Source: Planctomycetota bacterium
Lineage (GTDB): Bacteria > Planctomycetota > UBA1135
DNA length: 64,000 nucleotides
Reading direction: 5' to 3'
Assembly (NCBI GenBank): GCA_004295085.1
Contig: SHNF01000002.1
Span: 372,001 to 436,000, forward strand
Part shown: positions 50,920 to 61,327 of the stretch, one piece after another
Layout of the letters: each line of letters begins with the position of its first letter
How positions within the stretch are numbered: position 1 is the first letter of the stretch
Notes under the pieces: generated by a model
Seen by the model: the letters and a program-made list of their open reading frames with translations, nothing else
The model's database searches: none
Told to the model about the DNA's origin: nothing
Program-made: the position numbers and the translations under genes

Positions 50920-53114
50920 GCCGGCGGCGGCAGTGAGACGGTGCGCGCCAGGTCCTCGGACCCGGCCGGGAGCTCGAGGACCGGACCGAGAGCCTGGCCG
51001 GACGCATCCACGGGCTGCAAGCGCAGGGCCTGGCACGGCGCGGAGCCCCACTGCCAGCGCGCGGACGGCTCGCTCCAGCCGCCCAGCGCTTCCGGCGCCA
51101 GGTCGGGGAAGGAAGCCGGCAGGTACGGCACGTCGAGCAGCAGCAGGCCGCCGACCGCGTTCACCGGGCGGCCGTTCACGTCCACGAAGTCCAGGCGGAT
51201 CCTCCGGCCCGGAGCCAGCGGCACGATCAAGTCCTCCAATTCGGCCGCGCTGAGCTGCGCCGGCCGGATGATGTTGAAGGCATAACCGTCCTCGGACAGC
51301 ATCACCGTCTCGAGCAGGCGCGCGCAGGCGTCCAGCACGAAGCTGCCGTCGCTCTCGACGCGCGTCATCCAGATGCGGCCTCCTTGCTCGAGGACGGTGA
51401 TCATCGCGCGGCCCACCGGAGCTCCCGTGATGGATTCCACGACGCGCAGCTTCAGCGTGACCAGCTCCGGCAGGCGCAATTCCACCCCGGTGGCGCCGGC
51501 GGCCACGATCTCCTCGTCGGCCGGCACGCTCCACCGCCCCAGGTACAGGCGGATTCGATACTCCCCGCGCGGCAGCGAATCAAAGCGGAACAGCCCGTCC
51601 TCTCCGACCTCCGCGTGCACCTGGAACGCCGCCGCACCGGCGGCCGCGGCCCCGACCTGCATGGTGCTGGCTTCCTGGCGCAGCAGCGCGCCATCGTGGT
51701 GCACCACGCGGCCGGAGAGCGGCAGGCCTGGCTCCGGCAGCCGGATCTCGATGCTGCGGGCCGTGCCGGGCTCCAGCGCTTCTTCCTCCGCTCCCTTCAG
51801 CACGGAATCCGCCCAGCGCAGCTCCCAGCTCAACCGGCCGGGCGCGTGCAGGCGCGCCTGGAAGCGTCCCGCTCCATCCGTGTTCCCGGTCTGCCAGCGC
51901 AGATCCCAGTTCACGGACGCCTGGTCCTGCGGCTCGACCGCCAGCTGAACGCGGCAATCCGGCGCCGGGTTCCCATCTCCTCCCAGTACCGTCAGGCGCA
52001 CCTCCGCGGTCGCCGGAGCCAGCTCGATCACCCACGGCGGCGCTCCCAAGCCGCCGGCGAACTCCCGGATCGACCGCTCGATTCCGCCGGGCGCGGCGAA
52101 ATCCATCCGGATGAGGCGCGGGTAGTACTTCTCGGATTCGCGGATCACGAAGGGCAGGCTGATCCGTCCGGCGGCATCCGTCCGCGCCTCGCTCAGCTGC
52201 TCCCAAGGATGGAACGCGGGCCCCAGCCAGCGCTCGAAGCCCTGATCGGCCGGCAGGAAGCTGACGAGACGCTCCTGTTGCCAGCGCACCGTGCACGGCT
52301 CCGGAGGAGGCAGGCCGTGGATCAGGACCTGGATCGGCACCGGTTCCGCCGGCGGCAGGTCCACGTACGCCCGCCCGTGCATCTGCTCGACCGGAAAGAC
52401 CAAGGCGCCGCCGTGCCCTGGAGCCTCCACCAGGAGCACCAGCGGGCGTCTCTCCACGGGCACGCGGTAATCCAGCCAGCCGTCGGAAGAGGGCAGAACG
52501 CCGGCGTCGGTGAAGTCGCCCGCTTCCACGTTCCCGCTGCCCCAGCGGCCGCGGAACACGGCGTCGGGGAGGATCGCCTGCGTCTCCGCGTCGCGAGCGG
52601 CGAGCAGGATTCTCTCCGGGTAGGCCGCGACGTAGAACGTGAGCTCCGGCGGCGCCGCAGCGGCCTCCACGACGCAATCGATGCCTTCCGAGACGTATGC
52701 AGCTCCACAACCTCCGACCACCGCCTCGGCCGGGCCCGGCACGCCGGCATCGAGCACGGCCCGCCCGTCGGCTCCGGTGACGGCCTGAGCGGTGCCCGCA
52801 GCATTCCAGAGCTTGCAGTAGGCCCCGGCGATCGGCGCGTGCGAGTGTCGCTCCAGAACCTGCACGTGCACGGGGTAAGCCGGCTTCGACGCCGCATCCG
52901 CGGCCACGGTGCCGGCCTTGGGCGGCCCAAGCTCCTGCCGGACGGGGGCTTCGGACGTGGAGGCAATCGCGTCCGCCGGCGCCGCCGGCACGGCCGGCGC
53001 CGGCTCCGTTTCCCGCTGCATGGTCGCGGCGTCCTCTCCGCCGCCGCCGAGCAGGATCAGCAGCGCCACCGCCGCCAGGCCGAGCGCGACGGCGACGGGC
53101 AGGGCGGCGCGCAT
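50910..53114 (-). CDS. Exported multi-domain protein with carboxypeptidase-regulatory-like Ig folds
   Basis: 734 residues. An uncleaved or signal-anchor helix (LPVAVALGLAAVALLILLGGG), a Pro/Ala linker, then repeated CarboxypepD_reg/Ig-like units: VHVQVLERHSHAPIAGAYCKLWNAAGTAQAVTG-type starts, GLPLSGRVVHHDGALLRQ, LFRFDSLPRGEYRIRLYLG, VTLKLRVVESITGAPVGRAMI. These beta-sandwiches are structural or glycan-binding. Function unknown. Starts seven bases after the end of the PrsW gene, so probably cotranscribed. Confidence 0.8.
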   Translation of the reverse strand: MRAALPVAVALGLAAVALLILLGGGGEDAATMQRETEPAPAVPAAPADAIASTSEAPVRQELGPPKAGTVAADAASKPAYPVHVQVLERHSHAPIAGAYCKLWNAAGTAQAVTGADGRAVLDAGVPGPAEAVVGGCGAAYVSEGIDCVVEAAAAPPELTFYVAAYPERILLAARDAETQAILPDAVFRGRWGSGNVEAGDFTDAGVLPSSDGWLDYRVPVERRPLVLLVEAPGHGGALVFPVEQMHGRAYVDLPPAEPVPIQVLIHGLPPPEPCTVRWQQERLVSFLPADQGFERWLGPAFHPWEQLSEARTDAAGRISLPFVIRESEKYYPRLIRMDFAAPGGIERSIREFAGGLGAPPWVIELAPATAEVRLTVLGGDGNPAPDCRVQLAVEPQDQASVNWDLRWQTGNTDGAGRFQARLHAPGRLSWELRWADSVLKGAEEEALEPGTARSIEIRLPEPGLPLSGRVVHHDGALLRQEASTMQVGAAAAGAAAFQVHAEVGEDGLFRFDSLPRGEYRIRLYLGRWSVPADEEIVAAGATGVELRLPELVTLKLRVVESITGAPVGRAMITVLEQGGRIWMTRVESDGSFVLDACARLLETVMLSEDGYAFNIIRPAQLSAAELEDLIVPLAPGRRIRLDFVDVNGRPVNAVGGLLLLDVPYLPASFPDLAPEALGGWSEPSARWQWGSAPCQALRLQPVDASGQALGPVLELPAGSEDLARTVSLPPPAQR

Positions 53115-53121
53115 GCGGATG

Positions 53122-54228
53122 CTAGGCCGGGGCCGGAGGCGCCGCGCCTGCCTTCGATTCGGCGGCCACCTGGCTGAGGCCTTCCTTGAGGATGGCGAAG
53201 ATGAGCAGCCAGCCCACCAGGCCGATGATGATCTGCTGGATCGGCAGCGTGGTGTGCAGGATCCGGGTGTCCCACAGGCCGTGCAGGATGACCGCGACCA
53301 GCCAGCGCTTCACCACGGTCGGGTGCAGCAGCATGCCGAACTCGAAGGGGCGCTTGCCGCGCACCTTCCACAGCGCCGCGCCGATCATCCCGGTCCAGAT
53401 CACGTGCCCGAAGGGCGCCAGGAACGCGCGCAGGGAGATGTTGCTGAGGTCGCCGCTGCCGAACAGGTCCACGAACGCATAACCGGACGACTCGAAGCCG
53501 GCGAAGCCCGCGCCCACCGCGGCTCCGAACAGCAGCCCGTTGAGGATCCAGGGGTAGCGCGCGTTGCCGGCGATGAGCAGCAGCGCCGTCAGCTTGCCGG
53601 TCTCTTCGATGACGCCGGTGAGCAGGGCCGGCACCAGCTCCCCGGTGCCGGAGCCGCGGATCAGGTCGGCGATGACCAGCGTGGCGATCAGGCCGAGCGT
53701 CCCGCCGAACAGCAGCATCTTCCCGACCTGATACACGGACACGTTCTTGGGCGTGTTCATCTCGAAGAAGAACACCACCACCGCCAGCGGCACCAGGAAC
53801 GCGCCCACCACCAGCGTCCCGGGCAGGAAATTGATGTTCTCGAAGCTGGTGAAGCCCAGGCGCAGCAGGAAGTACACCAGCAGCGTGCCCAGCAGGATGT
53901 GCCAGTACACGCGCGGGCGCGGCCACTCGGTGGCGACCTGCGCCAGCGGCGGGGTCGTGCGCGGCGTGCCCACCGCGAAAGTCTCCTCCGCCGGCTCGTA
54001 CTTGTCGGGCCGCGTGAAGCCCGACAGCAGGATGTGGCGGATCGGCACGTCGTCGATCTCGGGCAGCTCGAGCAGCTTGAACAGCTTCGTGCGCAGGTCG
54101 CGCAGGATGTTGGGCGCAGGCGCCGGCGCGGCGCCGGGCGCTGCGGGCGGCGCGAAAGCCGCGGGAGGAGGCGCCGGGGCGGGCGGCGCTTGCGCAGTGG
54201 AACCCGATTCAGCGGGAGGTTCAACCAT
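53122..54228 (-). CDS. PrsW-family membrane protease
   Basis: 368 residues. A Pro/Ala-rich cytosolic region of about 110 residues, then eight or so membrane helices. The PrsW motifs are intact: TGVIEETGKLTALLL (EExxK), GAAVGAGFAGFES (FxxxE), FGHVIWTG (HxxxE/W variant) and VILHGLWD (HxxxD). PrsW cleaves anti-sigma factors such as RsiW in Bacillus, so a role in envelope stress signalling is plausible, but no sigma factor gene is nearby. ATG start; a terminator hairpin separates it from the selenoprotein operon upstream. Confidence 0.93.
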   Translation of the reverse strand: MVEPPAESGSTAQAPPAPAPPPAAFAPPAAPGAAPAPAPNILRDLRTKLFKLLELPEIDDVPIRHILLSGFTRPDKYEPAEETFAVGTPRTTPPLAQVATEWPRPRVYWHILLGTLLVYFLLRLGFTSFENINFLPGTLVVGAFLVPLAVVVFFFEMNTPKNVSVYQVGKMLLFGGTLGLIATLVIADLIRGSGTGELVPALLTGVIEETGKLTALLLIAGNARYPWILNGLLFGAAVGAGFAGFESSGYAFVDLFGSGDLSNISLRAFLAPFGHVIWTGMIGAALWKVRGKRPFEFGMLLHPTVVKRWLVAVILHGLWDTRILHTTLPIQQIIIGLVGWLLIFAILKEGLSQVAAESKAGAAPPAPA

Positions 54229-54269
54229 AGGAACGATGCCGGAGAGCGTGCTCCGAGGATAACAAGGCG

Positions 54270-54305
54270 GCGGGCCGGGCGCCTCGCTGGAGGCGGCCGG
54301 CCCGC
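54270..54305 (-). terminator. Strong GC hairpin after selenoprotein operon
   Basis: GCGGGCCGG (54270-54278) pairs with CCGGCCCGC (54297-54305), with an inner GCCTC/GAGGC stem and a GCTG loop. It lies 14 bases beyond the stop of selenoprotein 1 and 41 before the PrsW start. No long T-run. Confidence 0.6.
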
Positions 54306-54319
54306 GCTGGACGCCGCAC

Positions 54320-55450
54320 CTAGTTCTCGATCCTGACGCCGGCCTCGATGGTCTTGCGCATGACCTCGAGGTTGTCCTCGTCGAAGCCGACGGCGCGCCA
54401 CAGCACCTTGCCGTCCGGCCCGAGGATGTAGTTGGTCGGGTAGGCCTGCACGCCGAAGGCCCGGGAGACCGCGTCCCCCTCCTGCTGCACGGCGCGCAGC
54501 GTGAACTTCTCCTGGCTCCACCACTCCTCGATCACCTTCTTGTCGTCGCCGATGTTCACGCACAGGAAGACCACCTTGTCGCCCCACTTCTGCTGGACCT
54601 CTGACCAGAGGCTCTGGAGATGCGGCATCTCCACGACGCAGCCGCCTCAATGCCGGAACCAGAAGTTGAGGAGCACGGTCTTGCCGCGCAAGCCGGCGAT
54701 CGTGAGCGCCTGCCCGTCCATGCCGGTCATGCGCGCGTCGGGCGCCGCGCTGCCCACCGCCAGCAGGCTCGCTTCCATGTCGAAGCCGCCTCCGTCCTCC
54801 ATGACGGTGTAGCCTTCCGGCAGCTTGGCCGCGAAGTCGGCCAGGTCCACCTTCTCCGGCGTGCTCCAGCGGCTGAAGCTGAATTCGATCGCGGGCCTCT
54901 CCTCGCTGCCGACCCAGGTGGCGGCGACCACGTCGTTGCGCTCATCCACCCACAGGATCTCGGTCTTGTCTTCCGCCTGGAACTTCAGGCCGTCCACACC
55001 GGGGCGGGCGGCATCCTGGACCAGCTCCACCGACTCGGGAGCCGTGGCCTCTGGATCGCTCCAGACCCGCAAGGGGATGAAGTCTTGCACGAACGGGACG
55101 TCCGTGAGCTTGTCGCCGACTTCGGTGTAGCTCTTGGCGTCGACGTCCACCATGTAGACCTTCTGCCCGTCGGCCAGGTAGCTCATGCTCATGCCCTGCT
55201 GCTCCATCTTGAGCGTGCCGTGCAGCGGCCGGGCCAGACGCAGCTCGAAGCTGCCTTCGAGCTTCTGCGGCTCCGCGCCGTCCTCGCCGGGGATCTCCAT
55301 GTGGAACTGGAAGGCGGTGTCCACGGCGGCCGCCTTGCGCCACTGCGCCGCGGCCGCCTCGTAACGGGCGCGGGCCGGGTCGGCGGCGGGCGCGGGGTCC
55401 TGCCTGGCCGCCGCCTGCAACAGCAGCGGCGCGATCACGGTGATGATCAT
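54320..55450 (-). CDS. Selenoprotein: exported LolA/DUF2092-like domain fused to TlpA-type thioredoxin (UGGC), copy 1
   Basis: 376 residues if the in-frame TGA at 54647-54649 is read as selenocysteine (U268). Signal MIITVIAPLLLQAAA; residues 40-230 look like a LolA/DUF2092 lipid- or substrate-binding beta fold (FQFHMEIPGEDGAEPQKLEG, MSMSYLADGQKVYMVD); from 235 an AhpC/TSA-TlpA thioredoxin (LRGKTVLLNFWFRH-U-GGC-VVEMPHLQ; later AFGVQAYPTNYILGPDG with the cis-proline). The TGA stands where the first redox cysteine belongs and C271 completes U-x-x-C. ATG 55450 behind GGAG; 16 bases after copy 2. Without recoding the gene splits into a useless N-part and a headless thioredoxin. Role inferred: periplasmic thiol-disulfide exchange. 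Confidence 0.85.
54599..54633 (-). promoter_or_regulatory. Putative SECIS hairpins, selenoprotein copy 1
   Basis: Starting 14 nt after the TGA, the minus strand forms TGGAGATG/CATCTCCA (8 bp, 54615-54633). Next, at 37-48 nt, CTCT-GGTC-AGAG (54599-54610) makes a tetraloop hairpin whose GGTC loop equals that of the E. coli fdhF SECIS. The first hairpin sits at the usual bacterial distance from UGA; the second is slightly far. Which one SelB would use is unclear. Confidence 0.6.
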
Positions 55451-55466
55451 GGGTTTCTCCGGTTGC

Positions 55467-56558
55467 TCAAGGTGCGCCGGCGAGGCTCTGCTCCACGGCG
55501 CGCAGGATGGCGGCTTCATCGTAGCCGACGGAGTAGTAGCGGACCACGCCGTCCGGGCCGACGACGCAGTTGGTGGCGAGGGTGTGCACGCCGAAGGCGC
55601 GCGACACCTGGCCCTGCGGCTGTACCACCACCGGCATCGGGAAGCCCTGTTCTTTCCACCACTTGCGCACCAGGTCCGCGCCGTCGTTGACGTTCACGCA
55701 GTAAATGGCCACGCGGCTGCCCCACTTCGCCTGCATCTCTGACCAGAGATTCTGGAGACGGGGCATCTCCAGGCGGCAGCCGCCTCAATGGTAGGACCAG
55801 AAGTTCAGGAGCACGGCCTTGCCGGCCAGACCGGACAAGGGCTGCGGCTCACCGTCCAGGACCGGCAGGACCACGGCGGGCGCGCGCGTGCCCACGCCCG
55901 GCGCGGCGCCGGCGGAGCCGCCGAACAGGCTCTCGCGGCAGTAGTCCTCCGGCGGGCGGGCGGCGTAGTCCTGGATCTCGACCTCGGAGTGCGTGTGCCA
56001 GCGCAGGAATTGCAGGCGCACCACCGCGGCCGCGTACGAGTCGTAGGCGATGGCCGCCGCCACCAGCGCGTCGTCCCGGTCCAGCCACAGGTCCTGGTGC
56101 CCCTGGCGCAGGATCAGGCGCAGGCCGGCGGCGGCGGGCCGCGCGGCGTCCGCAGGCAGCCATTCCACGGAGACCGGCTGCGCCAGCGGCAGGCCCAGCG
56201 CGGCGCGCAGGGGCAGCAGGTCCAGGGCGTAGGGGATGTCGGACAGGCGCTCGCCCAGCTCCACGTAGGTGCGCCGCTCGTGGTTCACCGCGTGGATCAT
56301 GGCGCCGTCGGCCACGTACTCGATGCGCGCGCCGTTGCGCAGCATGGACACGAACCCGTTCAAGGGGCGCGCCAGGTGCACCTGCACGAAGCCTTCCAGC
56401 AGGTCGCCGGGGCCGCCGTCCTCGGCGGGCAGCTCCATGCGGTAGTCGTAACGCGCGTCCACCGCCGCCGCCTGCTTCCACCGGGCCAGTGCGGAGTCGT
56501 AGCGCGCGGCTGCATCCGTTTCCTGCAGCGCCAGCAAGGCCAGGCACAGCGCGTTCAT
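55467..56558 (-). CDS. Selenoprotein: exported LolA/DUF2092-like domain fused to TlpA-type thioredoxin (UGGC), copy 2
   Basis: 363 residues with the in-frame TGA at 55785-55787 read as selenocysteine (U258). Short signal MNALCLALLALQ, a LolA/DUF2092-like domain (YDYRMELPAEDG, EGFVQVHLARPLNGFV, IEYVADGAMIHAV), then the thioredoxin part: KAVLLNFWSYH-U-GGC-RLEMPRLQNLW, C261 resolving, later AFGVHTLATNCVVGPDG where the cis-proline region is altered (LATN for YPTN). The gene's own stop is also TGA, so TGA is not globally reassigned. First gene of a two-gene operon of tandem paralogues; divergent from plsC with 38 bases between starts. Confidence 0.85.
55737..55772 (-). promoter_or_regulatory. Putative SECIS hairpins, selenoprotein copy 2
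   Basis: CTGGAGA and TCTCCAG (55752-55772) form a 7-bp stem with a 7-nt loop whose second base is G, 13 nt after the TGA. CTCTGGTCAGAG (55737-55748, minus strand) is identical to copy 1 and at the same distance. Conservation at base level beyond what the protein needs supports an RNA signal. Confidence 0.6.
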
Positions 56559-56584
56559 GCGGCGATCGGGTTGCTGGAGGCTGG

Positions 56585-56590
56585 TAAGCT
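56585..56590 (+). promoter_or_regulatory. Candidate leaderless -10 box TAAGCT
   Basis: TAAGCT ends six bases before the plsC GTG at 56597, inside the 38-base gap to the divergent selenoprotein gene. Confidence 0.35.
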
Positions 56591-56596
56591 CCCGCG

Positions 56597-57370
56597 GTGA
56601 GCGGCGTCCAGGATACAGCGGCGTTCGACGCCCGGCCCGGAAGCCGCCTGCGCGGGGCCCTGGCGCTGCTTCCGGCCGCGCTGTTCGGCTTCGCGTATCC
56701 GGCCTACGCGATCCTGTACTCGATCGTGGCGCCGCGGCGCTTCCGCGAACGGCGCTACCGCATGCTGCGCTGCTTCGGCCGCGGCATGCTGCGCATCCTC
56801 GGCGTGCGCGTGGAAGAGCACGGCAGCGAGCACGTGCGCGCGCCCGGCCCCAAGCTTGTGATGTTCAACCACGTGAGCCTGCTGGACCTGTTCGTGCTCG
56901 CGTCGGTGTGGCCCGACGGCGGCACCGTCCTGTACAAGAAGGAGTTCCACCGCGTGCCCGTGATCGGCCGCGGCATGCGCCTGATGGACTTCATCGCCGT
57001 GGACCGGGAGAACCGCGAGCGCGCGTTCCAGAGCATCGAGGAGGCGGCGGCCCGCGTGCGCGCGCGCGGCGTGGCGGTGCTGGTGGCCCCGGAAGGCACG
57101 CGCTCGCGCCACGGCGGACTGCAGGAGTTCAAGATGGGGCCGTTCCATCTGGCCGTGGCCACGCGCGCGCCGGTGGTGCCCATGATCCAGCGCGGCATCG
57201 AGCAGCTGCAGCCCATGGGCGCGTGGCTGGTGCGGCCCGGGCGCGCGCGCATCGACTACCTGGAGCCGATCTCCACCGAATCCTGGACCCGGGACCAGGT
57301 CAAGCAGCGCGCCCCCGAGGTGCGCGCGCGCTTCCTGCGCTACCTGCCGCCCGCGCCAGGCACGTCCTGA
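56597..57370 (+). CDS. plsC: 1-acyl-sn-glycerol-3-phosphate acyltransferase
   Basis: 257 residues. An N-terminal membrane helix (LALLPAALFGFAYPAYAILYSIV) precedes the acyltransferase domain: NHVSLLD at 91-97 (catalytic His and Asp), KKEFHRVPVIGRGMRLM, APEGTRSR at 164-171 and VVPMIQRGIEQL. It makes phosphatidic acid from lysophosphatidic acid at the inner membrane. GTG start with TAAGCT six bases upstream. Convergent with the beta-oxidation operon. Confidence 0.93.
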   Translation: MSGVQDTAAFDARPGSRLRGALALLPAALFGFAYPAYAILYSIVAPRRFRERRYRMLRCFGRGMLRILGVRVEEHGSEHVRAPGPKLVMFNHVSLLDLFVLASVWPDGGTVLYKKEFHRVPVIGRGMRLMDFIAVDRENRERAFQSIEEAAARVRARGVAVLVAPEGTRSRHGGLQEFKMGPFHLAVATRAPVVPMIQRGIEQLQPMGAWLVRPGRARIDYLEPISTESWTRDQVKQRAPEVRARFLRYLPPAPGTS

Positions 57371-57380
57371 AGGCGCCGTC

Positions 57381-58224
57381 CTACTTGCCGCGCAGGGCGC
57401 CGGCGCGCTCCATCCAGCGCATCGTGGTGGCCTGCGGGCCCCAGATGTAGAGCGGCTTGCCCCCCGGCACGCAGTTGTACGGCTCGAAGTCGGTCACGCC
57501 GTGCTCGCGCAGCAGCTCCTCGTCGATGAGCGCCTGGCCGCTGCGCTGCAGCGGCGGCGCGCTGAACAGCGCCAGCACGGCGTCCGACACGATGTCGGCC
57601 TTGCGCCACATCTCCGGCGTGCCCATCTGGTGGTTGACGGTGGCGGCCGACTCCACCGCGGTGGCGGGCCAGAGCGTGCTGGCGCCGATGCCGTTGCCGC
57701 GCTCCTCGGCGGCCAGGCCCAGCATGAGCATGGTCAGCCCGTACTTCGAGATCAGGTAGGCGGTCTTGCCCGGGAGCGCTTCGAGATCGATGGGCGGGGC
57801 GATCAGCAGGACGTGCCCGAAGCCCTGCCGGCGCATGTGCGGCAGCACCTCGGTGCAGCCGGCGAACCCGGCGCGCACGTTCACGTCCATGATGAGGTCG
57901 AAGCGCTTGAGCGGCGTGTCCGCCAGCGGGCGCCACCACAGCGCGCCGGCGTTGTGTATGAAATAGTCCACCCGGCCGAAGCGCTCGACCGTCTGCGCCA
58001 CCATGCCGGCGATGTCCTCGGCGTTGCGCACGTCGCAGCGCACGGGCAGGGCGTTCGGGCCGATGGCCGCGGCGGTTTCGTGGATGGAACCGGGCAGGTC
58101 CTCGCGCGACTGCTCGCTCTTGGCGGCGACGGTCACGCCGCAGCCGGCGCGGCCCAGCGCGATGGCGATGGCCTTGCCGATGCCGCGGCTGGCGCCGGTG
58201 ACGATGGCGGCTTTTCCGGTGAGA

Positions 58225-58247
<23 letters not shown>
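57381..58247 (-). CDS. SDR-family oxidoreductase, HSDL2-like
   Basis: 288 residues. NAD(P)-binding TGASRGIG at 17-24, NAG (HNAGALWWRP), and active-site YLISKYG (YxxxK). The stretch LLIAPPIDLEALPGKTAY...YGLTMLMLGLAAEE, LWPATAVESAA and ALIDEELLREHGVTDFEPY closely follows the animal and bacterial HSDL2 type, which lacks the usual catalytic serine position and carries APP instead. HSDL2 enzymes act in peroxisomal/fatty-acid metabolism. Overlaps the acyl-CoA dehydrogenase gene by 23 bases, so it belongs to the beta-oxidation operon. Confidence 0.92.
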
Positions 58248-60018
<1,771 letters not shown>

Positions 60019-60040
60019 TTCCTGCTCCTCTCCACCATGC

Positions 60041-61231
<1,191 letters not shown>

Positions 61232-61277
61232 GTTGTCTCCTACACCACCTACCACAGAAGCGACTCCCCACGCTGAG

Positions 61278-61312
61278 CTTGAGCCGCGCCTGCTACCGCG
61301 GCGCGGCTCAAG
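61278..61312 (-). terminator. 13-bp perfect inverted repeat
   Basis: CTTGAGCCGCGCC (61278-61290) and GGCGCGGCTCAAG (61300-61312) pair perfectly around a 9-base loop. It lies 15 bases beyond the stop of the minus-strand exoprotein gene and upstream of fadA, so it ends the former. No T-run. Confidence 0.6.
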
Positions 61313-61327
61313 CCCTGTCTCGTGACT

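Noticed and set aside
54647..55787. Reading the two TGAs as pseudogene lesions or as a genome-wide TGA reassignment
   Set aside because: Both fall at the same redox position in intact flanking frames, and TGA ends many other genes here, including copy 2 itself and the overlap-coupled genes.
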